From contig NZ_WPZL01000013.1 of assembly GCF_013031245.1 (NCBI RefSeq), positions 1 to 64,000 of the forward strand: 64,000 nucleotides of DNA. The letters are read 5' to 3'. The notes beneath the pieces are model-generated. The model did not search any database. It had not been told where the DNA came from and was given only the letters and a program-made list of their open reading frames with translations. Shown piece by piece: positions 50,259 to 57,683 of the stretch. This DNA comes from Ruegeria lacuscaerulensis. GTDB taxonomy: Bacteria > Pseudomonadota > Alphaproteobacteria > Rhodobacterales > Rhodobacteraceae. Position numbers and translations under genes: made by a program. Each line of letters opens with the position of its first letter. The first letter of the stretch is position 1.

Positions 50259-51209
50259 ATGAAAAAACTAGCCACGTTACTGGGAGGCGCGTCCGCTGTG
50301 GTCGCCGGGCCAGCCCTTGCTGCAGATATCGTGATCGGAGTGCCAAACTGGCCATCAGTGAATGCCACTGCTCATATTTTGAAAGTTGCGATTGAGCAGA
50401 ATCTCGGTCTTGAAGTTGAGTTGCAGAATGGGACCAATCCGATCGTGTTTGAAGCGATGGATTCCGGTGCCATGCATGTGCATCCCGAGGTTTGGATGCC
50501 AAACCAGCAGAACTTGCACGACACATACGTGAAAGATAAGGGTACCGTTGCGATCAACCCCAACGGCGTCGAAGCGTTTCAGGGCATGTGCGTAGATAAG
50601 GCGACCGCCGAAGCCCATGGTATTACTTCTATCGAAGACCTGACCAATCCGGACAACGCGGCGTTGTTTGACAGCAACGGGGACGGGCAGGGTGAACTGT
50701 GGATCGGTGCGCCTGGGTGGGCCTCGACCAATGTCGAAAAGATCCGCGCGAAGTCCTATGGCTATGACCAGGTTTTTGAACTGACGGAAATTGACGAGAC
50801 GGTGGCTTATGCGAACCTCGATAACGCGATCAAAGCCGGTGAGCCTTGGGTCGGGTTCTGCTACACGCCGCATTACGTGTTTGCTCTGCATGACATGCAG
50901 ATTCTCGAAGAACCGGCCTATGACGCGTCCAAATGGAACGTTCTGCAGCCCACGGACGATCCGGACTGGCTGGAGAAATCAGAAGCCGGCGTTGCCTGGG
51001 ACCTTGCCTATCTGCACCTTCATTACGCCAAGTCGCTCGAAGACGAATTCCCTGAAGTGGCTACTCTGCTGTCCAACATGAAGCTGGATACTGACACGGT
51101 GTCGGCCATGACCTTTGCGCTTGTGATCGAAGGCAAAGAACCGGCGGCTTACGCCGAGGAATGGGTCGGTGCGAACGAAGATGCCGTTCTGGGTTGGATG
51201 TCCGAGTGA
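50259..51209 (+). CDS. proX: Glycine-betaine/proline-betaine-type ABC substrate-binding protein
   Basis: The 316-residue protein has a Sec signal (MKKLATLLGGASAVVAGPALA) and an OpuAC/ProX-type ligand-binding domain. Trp and Tyr residues suited to a quaternary-amine cage lie in VPNWPSVNATAHI, PEVWMPNQQN, IGAPGWAST and EPWVGFCYTPHYVFAL. It captures a betaine-like compound in the periplasm for ProVW. The ATG at MKKLA is used; a frame 25 codons longer lacks a signal. The adjoining MttB-like and dimethylglycine-dehydrogenase-type genes suggest catabolism rather than osmoprotection. Confidence 0.87.
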   Translation: MKKLATLLGGASAVVAGPALAADIVIGVPNWPSVNATAHILKVAIEQNLGLEVELQNGTNPIVFEAMDSGAMHVHPEVWMPNQQNLHDTYVKDKGTVAINPNGVEAFQGMCVDKATAEAHGITSIEDLTNPDNAALFDSNGDGQGELWIGAPGWASTNVEKIRAKSYGYDQVFELTEIDETVAYANLDNAIKAGEPWVGFCYTPHYVFALHDMQILEEPAYDASKWNVLQPTDDPDWLEKSEAGVAWDLAYLHLHYAKSLEDEFPEVATLLSNMKLDTDTVSAMTFALVIEGKEPAAYAEEWVGANEDAVLGWMSE

Positions 51210-51239
51210 TTGACGTCGACCGGAACTGAAACATGGACA

Positions 51240-51270
51240 GGCCGTCGGGATCGCCCGGCGGCCTGTTTTG
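51240..51270 (+). promoter_or_regulatory. Stem-loop between proX and proV
   Basis: A 10-bp stem (GGCCGTCGGG with CCCGGCGGCC, one G-U pair) has an ATCG tetraloop and is followed by TGTTTTG. It lies 30 bases after the proX stop. It probably protects proX mRNA or attenuates, giving more binding protein than transporter. Confidence 0.75.
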
Positions 51271-51286
51271 CTTCAAAGGGACAAAC

Positions 51287-52324
51287 ATGACCGAAACAGT
51301 CGTTAAACTGACGGATGTCTGGAAGATCTTTGGCGCACGGGCCGAAGAAGCAATGGCCGCCGTCCGGAGTGAAGGCATAGGCAAGCCTGAAGTACTTGAA
51401 AGATTCCATTGCGTGGTCGGCGTGCAGGGCGCGTCCTTCGAAGTACCGCGGGGCGAGATTTTCTGCATCATGGGCTTGTCGGGCTCAGGGAAATCGACGC
51501 TGGTGCGACACGTCAACCGCCTGATCGAACCGACTGCGGGCAAGATCGAAATTCTGGGGCATGATGTGTCCAAGATTTCCGAAGCCGAGCTTCGTCGTAT
51601 ACGGGCGCAGCAAATCGGGATGGTGTTTCAGCATATGGCGCTGATGCCGCACCGTTCGGTCCGCGATAACGTGGCCTATCCACTTGAAATTCGCAAAGTG
51701 TCCAAATCCAAGCGCTGGGCCGTATCCGACCACGCATTGGGGCTGGTGGATCTGACAGGATATGAGGATCGCCTGCCGAAGGAACTGTCCGGTGGTATGC
51801 AGCAGCGGGTCGGGATTGCCCGAGCACTGGCATCTGACCCTGAGATTCTCTTGATGGACGAGCCGTTCTCGGCACTTGATCCACTGATCCGGCTACAGTT
51901 GCAGGATCAGTTCAAGGCTCTGGTGGCGCAGCTGCAAAAGACCACGTTGTTCATCACTCATGACCTCGATGAAGCCATCCGCATCGGCCACCGCATCGCC
52001 ATCATGAAGGACGGCGTGATCGTGCAGATAGGTACGCCCGAAGACATCGTCATGAACCCGGCCGACGACTATGTGCGCGAGTTTGTGCAGGGCATTTCCA
52101 AGCTCAAACTGGTCAAGGCGCATTCGATCATGGAGCCGATCGAAAGTTACTCCGGCCCGACCGATGGTGCTCCGCGCGCGGATGAGGGGGCCGATCTGGA
52201 TCAGTTGATCGACCTTGCCGTGAACACGGAAATGCCCGTCATCATCACAGATTCAGGCAGTGATGTCGGGGTTGTCACAAAGCCGCGCCTGCTGCGCGGT
52301 ATTCAGGGGGGCAAAAATGACTGA
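51287..52324 (+). CDS. proV: Quaternary-amine ABC transporter ATP-binding protein
   Basis: The 345-residue ATPase has Walker A GLSGSGKST, Q-loop FQHMALMPHRSV, signature LSGGMQQRVG and Walker B ILLMDEPFSALDP. Its N-terminal part (VWKIFGARAEEAMAAV) is typical of ProV. The C-terminus has only one short CBS-like segment (IDLAVNTEMPVIITDSGSDVG), less than the tandem CBS pair of E. coli ProV. The ATG follows AAAGGG, and a frame 18 codons longer runs through the stem-loop and was rejected. Confidence 0.93.
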   Translation: MTETVVKLTDVWKIFGARAEEAMAAVRSEGIGKPEVLERFHCVVGVQGASFEVPRGEIFCIMGLSGSGKSTLVRHVNRLIEPTAGKIEILGHDVSKISEAELRRIRAQQIGMVFQHMALMPHRSVRDNVAYPLEIRKVSKSKRWAVSDHALGLVDLTGYEDRLPKELSGGMQQRVGIARALASDPEILLMDEPFSALDPLIRLQLQDQFKALVAQLQKTTLFITHDLDEAIRIGHRIAIMKDGVIVQIGTPEDIVMNPADDYVREFVQGISKLKLVKAHSIMEPIESYSGPTDGAPRADEGADLDQLIDLAVNTEMPVIITDSGSDVGVVTKPRLLRGIQGGKND

Positions 52325-53906
52325 TGCAACAATGGAACTGAAAGTCACTGCCGCCTCGGATATCGAAGTGGATCGCGAAGAGCTGGACAACTCGATCCAT
52401 GAGTTTGTCGGCCCGAGCGGGGACTACTACGTCAAGGCGTTTCACAAGATCCACGATGCGACAAGCGCCGTTCCGAATACGTTCAACCTGTGGGCCGCCG
52501 TGCTGGGGCCGTTCTGGTCGGCGTCTCGTGCAATCTGGGGGATGTTCTGGACCTTTCTGATCCTTGAAATCATCGCCTGGGTACAGATCGGGCGGGGCGC
52601 GTGGGGCAACCCCGGCGCTGATCTGGCCGAACGGGCCGAACGTCAGCAAGGCCGCGCGAACGAGTTGCTGGAGCGCGCGGCGGCGGCCACCGAAAAAGAT
52701 GAAATAGACCGGTTTACCAAGCTGGCCGAGAACATCCAGAAAGCTGCCGATTCCAGTTTTGAAAAAGCGGCGGCGGCGCAGTCCGAAGCCTTTGGGATCA
52801 TGGTCACCGGCTTACTGATGCTGTTGGTATTCAAGCTGGCGCAGGGGTTCTACGCAGATCGCGTCTATGAAAAACAGTATTCAAAATGGCGGATCGACCC
52901 GAACAGCACAGAAAGCGGAAGATCCACGCGGAATATCGTTCTGGGCGCCGTGCTGATCGCGGCGATCGGGCCATTGATCGTGTACAAATTCACCGTGAAT
53001 GCCTCATTTCCTCTGTTGGATGCGTTCCCCGAGCAGGCAGTGTCCGAGATGATCTTGGGGGAAGGTAGCGGGACGCTGTTTTCAACTCTGGCAAGCTGGA
53101 TGGAGGCGCAGATCGACGCCGCAGCCGCAGCGGGGGGCGACGTTTTCGACGGGATCGTGGCTGGCGTGCGTTCTGTTCTGGATGCACTGACAGTTGCCCT
53201 GATCGGGTCTCCGTGGCCGGTTGTAATGCTGGTGATCTGCGTGACTGCATGGCGCGCGGCAGGGCCGAGGGTGGCAATTTTCACCGCGTCCTCGTTGGCT
53301 TATATCGCTCTGCTGGGGTACTGGGATGTGGCCATGGAGACCGTGGCGCTTGTGGGCGCAGCAGTGCTGCTATGCGTTGTCTTCGGCATCCCGCTGGGCA
53401 TCTGGTTCGGTAAATCCCAGCGGGCCTATCGCGCCGCCGAACCGGTTCTGGATCTGATGCAGACGCTTCCGGCCTTCGTCTACCTGATTCCGATCATTGC
53501 CTTCTTTGGCACCGGTAACCCGCCGGGCATTCTGGCCACGATCATCTTTGGTATGCCGCCGGTGATCCGCCTGACCGCGCTGGGAATGCGAGGGGTACCG
53601 GATAGTATCAAAGAGGCTGCCGTGGCCTTTGGAGCCTCGAAATGGCAATTGCTGAAGGATGTCGAAATTCCATTAGCCCTGCCGTCGATCATGACCGGCG
53701 TGAACCAGACTATCCTGATGTGTCTGTCGATGGTGGTGATCATCTCACTGATCGGCGGTGGCGGGTTGGGCAAGGAAATCCTGGAGGCGCTGCAATACGC
53801 AGCCAAGGGTCCAGGCCTGCTGGGCGGCTTTGCCATTCTGTTCCTTGCTATGGTCATGGACCGCATCGTTCAGGGCGCCTTCCGGCGAGAAGACGAGAAA
53901 ATCTGA
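52317..53906 (+). CDS. proW: Quaternary-amine ABC permease with long N-terminal extension
   Basis: The 529-residue protein has a ProW-type permease core in its last 280 residues, with the EAA-like loop SIKEAAVAFGASKWQLLKDVEIPLALPSI. The N-terminal 250 residues are extra. They contain a segment resembling DUF2628 (YYVKAFHKI followed by NTFNLWAAVLGPFWSASRAIWG), a charged, probably coiled-coil part (residues about 102-165) and membrane spans. The ATG overlaps the proV stop by eight bases. The domain reading of the N-terminus is inference. Confidence 0.88.
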   Translation: MTDATMELKVTAASDIEVDREELDNSIHEFVGPSGDYYVKAFHKIHDATSAVPNTFNLWAAVLGPFWSASRAIWGMFWTFLILEIIAWVQIGRGAWGNPGADLAERAERQQGRANELLERAAAATEKDEIDRFTKLAENIQKAADSSFEKAAAAQSEAFGIMVTGLLMLLVFKLAQGFYADRVYEKQYSKWRIDPNSTESGRSTRNIVLGAVLIAAIGPLIVYKFTVNASFPLLDAFPEQAVSEMILGEGSGTLFSTLASWMEAQIDAAAAAGGDVFDGIVAGVRSVLDALTVALIGSPWPVVMLVICVTAWRAAGPRVAIFTASSLAYIALLGYWDVAMETVALVGAAVLLCVVFGIPLGIWFGKSQRAYRAAEPVLDLMQTLPAFVYLIPIIAFFGTGNPPGILATIIFGMPPVIRLTALGMRGVPDSIKEAAVAFGASKWQLLKDVEIPLALPSIMTGVNQTILMCLSMVVIISLIGGGGLGKEILEALQYAAKGPGLLGGFAILFLAMVMDRIVQGAFRREDEKI

Positions 53907-53912
53907 CCCCCC

Positions 53913-53945
53913 ACGCCTCCGGTTCCGACCGGGGGCGTTTTTTTT
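53913..53945 (+). terminator. Intrinsic terminator after proW
   Basis: An 11-bp stem (ACGCCTCCGGT with ACCGGGGGCGT, one T-G pair) and a TCCG loop are followed by eight T, only 6 bases after the proW stop. The ureohydrolase gene follows closely, so read-through may be partial. Confidence 0.88.
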
Positions 53946-53959
53946 GAACGGGAGCAATC

Positions 53960-54937
53960 ATGACCGACCGCTACGAACAATCAATGATGGACAATCTTTA
54001 TTGGTGGGGTGTGCCGACGCTGTTCCGCTGCCCCAATGTCGGGCCCAAAGAGCAGAATATCGCGCTGGTTGGCGTGCCACATTCAACCGGCAATGGCACC
54101 ACCGAAAGGGATCAGCATCTGGGGCCACGTGCTTTGCGGCACGTTTCGGCGGTACAGCGCCGCGTGCATTCCGTGTTCGGGATCGACCCGTGGAACAGCG
54201 CGCGGATTGCGGATGTGGGCGATGTGCCGTTCCCCCGCGCAAACGATAACGAGGATTGCATTGAACGTATCACCGCCTTTTACAAGGATATCGACGCAGC
54301 CGGTGCGCGCCCCGTTTCCGTCGGCGGCGACCATTCCATAACAGGCGGGATCGTACAGGCGCTGGGCCGTGGTAAATTGGCGAGCGGGCAACCGGTCAGT
54401 TTTCTGCATCTGGATGCGCATACGGATGTTTTCACCAAGGTCGATCATTTTCTGGGCGCCAAGAAGTCCGCGGCCCATTGGGGGGCCTATCTGGTGGATC
54501 AGGGGCAGGTCGACCCGGCGCGATCCATGCAAATTGGGTTGCGGGGTCATCCGCGCAGTCTGGACTGGCTGCAGCCCTCATACGACTATGGCTACAACAT
54601 CGTCACCATGCGCGAATTCCGCCAACGCGGGTTGGAAGATGTCGTGGCGCAAACCAAAGAGGTTCTCGGTGATCGCCCAGTCTATATCACCTTTGATCTG
54701 GACTGCCTTGATCCAACAGTCGCGCCGGCCGTGTCCAATCTGGAGCCCGGCGAAAAGGGGTTCGATATTGACGAAGCCGTCGGCATCCTGCGCGCGGCGC
54801 GCGGGCTGAATATCGTGGGAGGTGACGTGGTTTGCATGATGCCCACCAAGGACAGTCCGAACAATATCACCGCCCTGACGGCAGCGGCGGTGATGTTCGA
54901 GATGATCTCGATGATTGCCGAGAATGTCGCTGGTTAG
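53960..54937 (+). CDS. Ureohydrolase (agmatinase/arginase family), copy A
   Basis: The 325-residue enzyme has the dinuclear-metal ligands H125 (GGDHS), D152/H154/D156 (LDAHTD) and D246/D248 (FDLDCLDP). It should cleave a guanidino compound to urea and an amine. The usual agmatinase HGTxFRRA loop is replaced by AAHWGAYLVD, so the substrate is likely not agmatine. It begins 14 bases after the T-tract of the proW terminator. Its stop overlaps that of copy B on the other strand. Confidence 0.88.
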   Translation: MTDRYEQSMMDNLYWWGVPTLFRCPNVGPKEQNIALVGVPHSTGNGTTERDQHLGPRALRHVSAVQRRVHSVFGIDPWNSARIADVGDVPFPRANDNEDCIERITAFYKDIDAAGARPVSVGGDHSITGGIVQALGRGKLASGQPVSFLHLDAHTDVFTKVDHFLGAKKSAAHWGAYLVDQGQVDPARSMQIGLRGHPRSLDWLQPSYDYGYNIVTMREFRQRGLEDVVAQTKEVLGDRPVYITFDLDCLDPTVAPAVSNLEPGEKGFDIDEAVGILRAARGLNIVGGDVVCMMPTKDSPNNITALTAAAVMFEMISMIAENVAG

Positions 54938-55905
54938 CTGCGTCGCGCGTCGACGGCCTGCGCCAGAACGCAAAGCAGCTCGAACATCAGTGAGATACCC
55001 AGCCATGCAGTGCCTCCGTAGGCGTCGAACGGTGGCGAGACCTCGACCAGATCGGCTCCAACCAGATTCACGCCGGACATCCGGCGGATGACCTGCTGCG
55101 CCTGAAAACTGTTCGGCCCGCCGATTTCCGGCGTGCCGGTGCCGGGCGCGAAGGTCGGATCGACGAAATCGATGTCATAGGTGCAATAGGTCGGTGACGT
55201 TCCGACAATGCTGCGCACCTCCGTCAAAACATCGTCAATGCCCCGGTCGAACAATTCCTCAACACGGATGATGCGGATGCCCTGCGCTTCGCCCCATTCA
55301 ATGTCCTCGGTGTTGTAGGCGGTTCCGCGAATGCCAATCTGAACAAAGCGTTTTGGGTCGACCAGCCCCTCTTCGACTGCACGACGGAACGGGGTGCCGT
55401 GAGTGAACTTGTGACCTCCGAAATAGCTGTCGAACAGGTCCGTGTGACTGTCGAACTGGATCAACCCCAGCGGACCCGAAGCAGCGAGGGCGCGCAGTAC
55501 GGGCAGGGTCGTCAGGTGATCTCCTCCGGCTGTAAGCGGTGCAATGCCACGCTTGTGCAGTTCAGTGTAGAAACCCGTGACCCGATTCAGCGTGTCTTCG
55601 ATATCGACCGGATTGGGTGCGACATCACCCAGATCCGCACAATTGACCAGCGAAAATGGTGCCACACCTGTAACCGGGTTCATCGCCCGGATCATGGTGG
55701 AATAATCGCGCAACTGCCGTGGACCATGCCGCGCACCGGGGCGGTTTGTAGTCCCGCCATCCCAGGGAATGCCCACAAGGCCCAGTTCGACCTCAGCAAT
55801 TCGATCATGGTCCAGTGTCAGGCTGGGAAGGCGCATGAAAGTCGGCACACCGGCAAAACGTGCAAGCTCCATAGCCGACACCGGCTGAAAAAAAGAATTG
55901 GTCAT
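54934..55905 (-). CDS. Ureohydrolase (agmatinase family), copy B
   Basis: The 323-residue enzyme has GGDHL, FDSHTD and YDIDFVDP metal motifs and keeps the agmatinase-like HGTPFRRAVEEG loop. Agmatinase, guanidinobutyrase and guanidinopropionase are possible activities. The ATG (MTNSFF) follows GGGGAGCAC and is preferred to an upstream start. It is convergent with copy A and divides the same genes' neighbourhood with the MttB homologue, which lies 74 bases upstream in the same direction. Confidence 0.89.
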   Translation of the reverse strand: MTNSFFQPVSAMELARFAGVPTFMRLPSLTLDHDRIAEVELGLVGIPWDGGTTNRPGARHGPRQLRDYSTMIRAMNPVTGVAPFSLVNCADLGDVAPNPVDIEDTLNRVTGFYTELHKRGIAPLTAGGDHLTTLPVLRALAASGPLGLIQFDSHTDLFDSYFGGHKFTHGTPFRRAVEEGLVDPKRFVQIGIRGTAYNTEDIEWGEAQGIRIIRVEELFDRGIDDVLTEVRSIVGTSPTYCTYDIDFVDPTFAPGTGTPEIGGPNSFQAQQVIRRMSGVNLVGADLVEVSPPFDAYGGTAWLGISLMFELLCVLAQAVDARRS

Positions 55906-55979
55906 GTGCTCCCCTTGCTCTGCAGTTTTCCTTGAAGACCCTAGCGTTTCGACTGTGGCTTGGGAATGCGCCGCCACGC

Positions 55980-57500
55980 TCAGATCAGAATGCGAAACCG
56001 CCTGCGAATTTCTGCGTCCTGCTCGTCAGTCAGGTATTTAGGATGATGCGTGGCTAGAATCTTTTTCACCCGATCACGCGCGACAGACCAGGCGTCCACC
56101 GCGCCTTCCGTTTCCCATGTACGCGGCTCGTTTCGATCTGCCAGCGCGGGATAAAAGTAATCCCGCTCCATTGCCGCATAAGTATGAGCACTGCCCAGAA
56201 AATGCCCGTCCCCCAAAACCGACTGGCATATCGCGTCAAAGCCGAGGTTTTCCTCGGTCACTTCGATCCCGCGCAACGCCCGATAGGTGTGCGAGTGCAT
56301 TTCATTGTCCAGCACAAAAGCCTCGAAACTGGCGCCCAGCAGGGACGCGGTCATGCCTGAGCTTTCATAAATCAGGTTGCCTCCGGCCAGAGCTGCCGCA
56401 AGAGAAGTTATGCCTTTCTCAGCCCCATATTGCGCGTCGATGGCCTTGGCATCGGTCATGGATGAGGCCACGCCGGACGGCAGACATAGCCAGTTGGTGA
56501 TCTGCGCCGAGGCAGCGTTCAGGATGGCGGTTTCGCCGCTGCCCCCGGCAAAGGAACCAGTGCGCAGATCGACGATGAAGGGCCAGTTTGAAAACACCAT
56601 CGGAAAGCCGGGTTTTATCGTGTTGACCATCACGAGGCTGGCCAGCGTCTCGGCCAGAGATTGCGCCAGAAAACCGGCCAGCGTCGCCGGTGCACTCGCC
56701 CCCGCCTGCGCGGCGGTGATGCAGGACATGGGGATGTTGTGCGTGATACATTTATAGACAACGTCCACCGCATCCTCGCCATAGCGCAGCGGGGAAATCA
56801 CCGGGCTGATATGGGCTTTCAGAAACGGTCGTTTGGCGAACTCACCCGGCCCTCCGGCCACGATGTCCAGCATTTCGACAATGGGCGCGACGTGCTCTGC
56901 CAGCGTGAACGAGGTCGCGATCGGTTTAGTCGTGTTGCTGACCAGCGCGTAAACCGTGTTGACGTCCAGATCGAATACATCGGGCAGGTCCGTCGCCACG
57001 CAGCAGCGAGTGAACCAGCTGACATTGGCCAGCGTATCCTGCAGCCGTGTGAAATCATGCAGATCGGCGAGTGTGGACGGTCGGTATAGCCCGCTGTCTA
57101 TGTCCAGCGTCTGTACGGCAGCGCCTCCGGTGCCAAAGAACACGCGGTCGCCACCTACTTCGATGGAACGGGTTTTGTCCCTTCCATGGAAGGTAAATGT
57201 CTTCGCAGCCGATGTGACGACCCGTTCCACCATCTCGCGTGGAAACACCAACCGGTCTGGCTCACCGGGTTGTGCCCCTGCCGCCCTAAGGTCGGCGGCC
57301 AGCCTGTCCGGGACATTGCCCATACCCAAAGTCTCCAAAAGGCGGAGGGCAGTGTCATAAATCTGCTCAATCTCAGGTTGGGTCAACGGTTTGAACGCCC
57401 CGCCGGTCTGGCCGGGCGGGCAGGGATCAACCACCGGCTTGGCCGCACGCTGCGCGTGCCGGGCCCGACGGCCGCTTCGCCTTGCTCCTTCGAATGACAT
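55980..57500 (-). CDS. MttB-superfamily (trimethylamine methyltransferase-like) protein, non-pyrrolysine
   Basis: The 506-residue protein matches MttB-family corrinoid methyltransferases (ETLGMGNVP, VFFGTGGAAVQTLD, HISPVISPLRYGEDAVDVVYKC, GFLAQSLAETLASLVMVN). The frame is open throughout, with no in-frame amber codon, so it is a non-Pyl member. Characterised non-Pyl members demethylate glycine betaine, proline betaine or carnitine. No corrinoid protein gene is adjacent. The C-terminus (SAHTYAAMERDYFYPALADR) is of the usual type. It is divergent from the flavoprotein gene. Confidence 0.88.
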   Translation of the reverse strand: MSFEGARRSGRRARHAQRAAKPVVDPCPPGQTGGAFKPLTQPEIEQIYDTALRLLETLGMGNVPDRLAADLRAAGAQPGEPDRLVFPREMVERVVTSAAKTFTFHGRDKTRSIEVGGDRVFFGTGGAAVQTLDIDSGLYRPSTLADLHDFTRLQDTLANVSWFTRCCVATDLPDVFDLDVNTVYALVSNTTKPIATSFTLAEHVAPIVEMLDIVAGGPGEFAKRPFLKAHISPVISPLRYGEDAVDVVYKCITHNIPMSCITAAQAGASAPATLAGFLAQSLAETLASLVMVNTIKPGFPMVFSNWPFIVDLRTGSFAGGSGETAILNAASAQITNWLCLPSGVASSMTDAKAIDAQYGAEKGITSLAAALAGGNLIYESSGMTASLLGASFEAFVLDNEMHSHTYRALRGIEVTEENLGFDAICQSVLGDGHFLGSAHTYAAMERDYFYPALADRNEPRTWETEGAVDAWSVARDRVKKILATHHPKYLTDEQDAEIRRRFRILI

Positions 57501-57683
57501 CCATTCCCTCTCCTGTGACCCTTTCTCGCACCGTAAGGGTCAATTTGCACGCATCGCAAAGGTGAACTGAGATTATCAGAATCCTCAATCGCAGTTTCGA
57601 TTTTTCAATACAGGCAACCGTCCTGTTGTCGGCCAAACCGGTAATTCCGCAAGACTGAGCCCATGAAAGAGGGAGCAGTGCCA

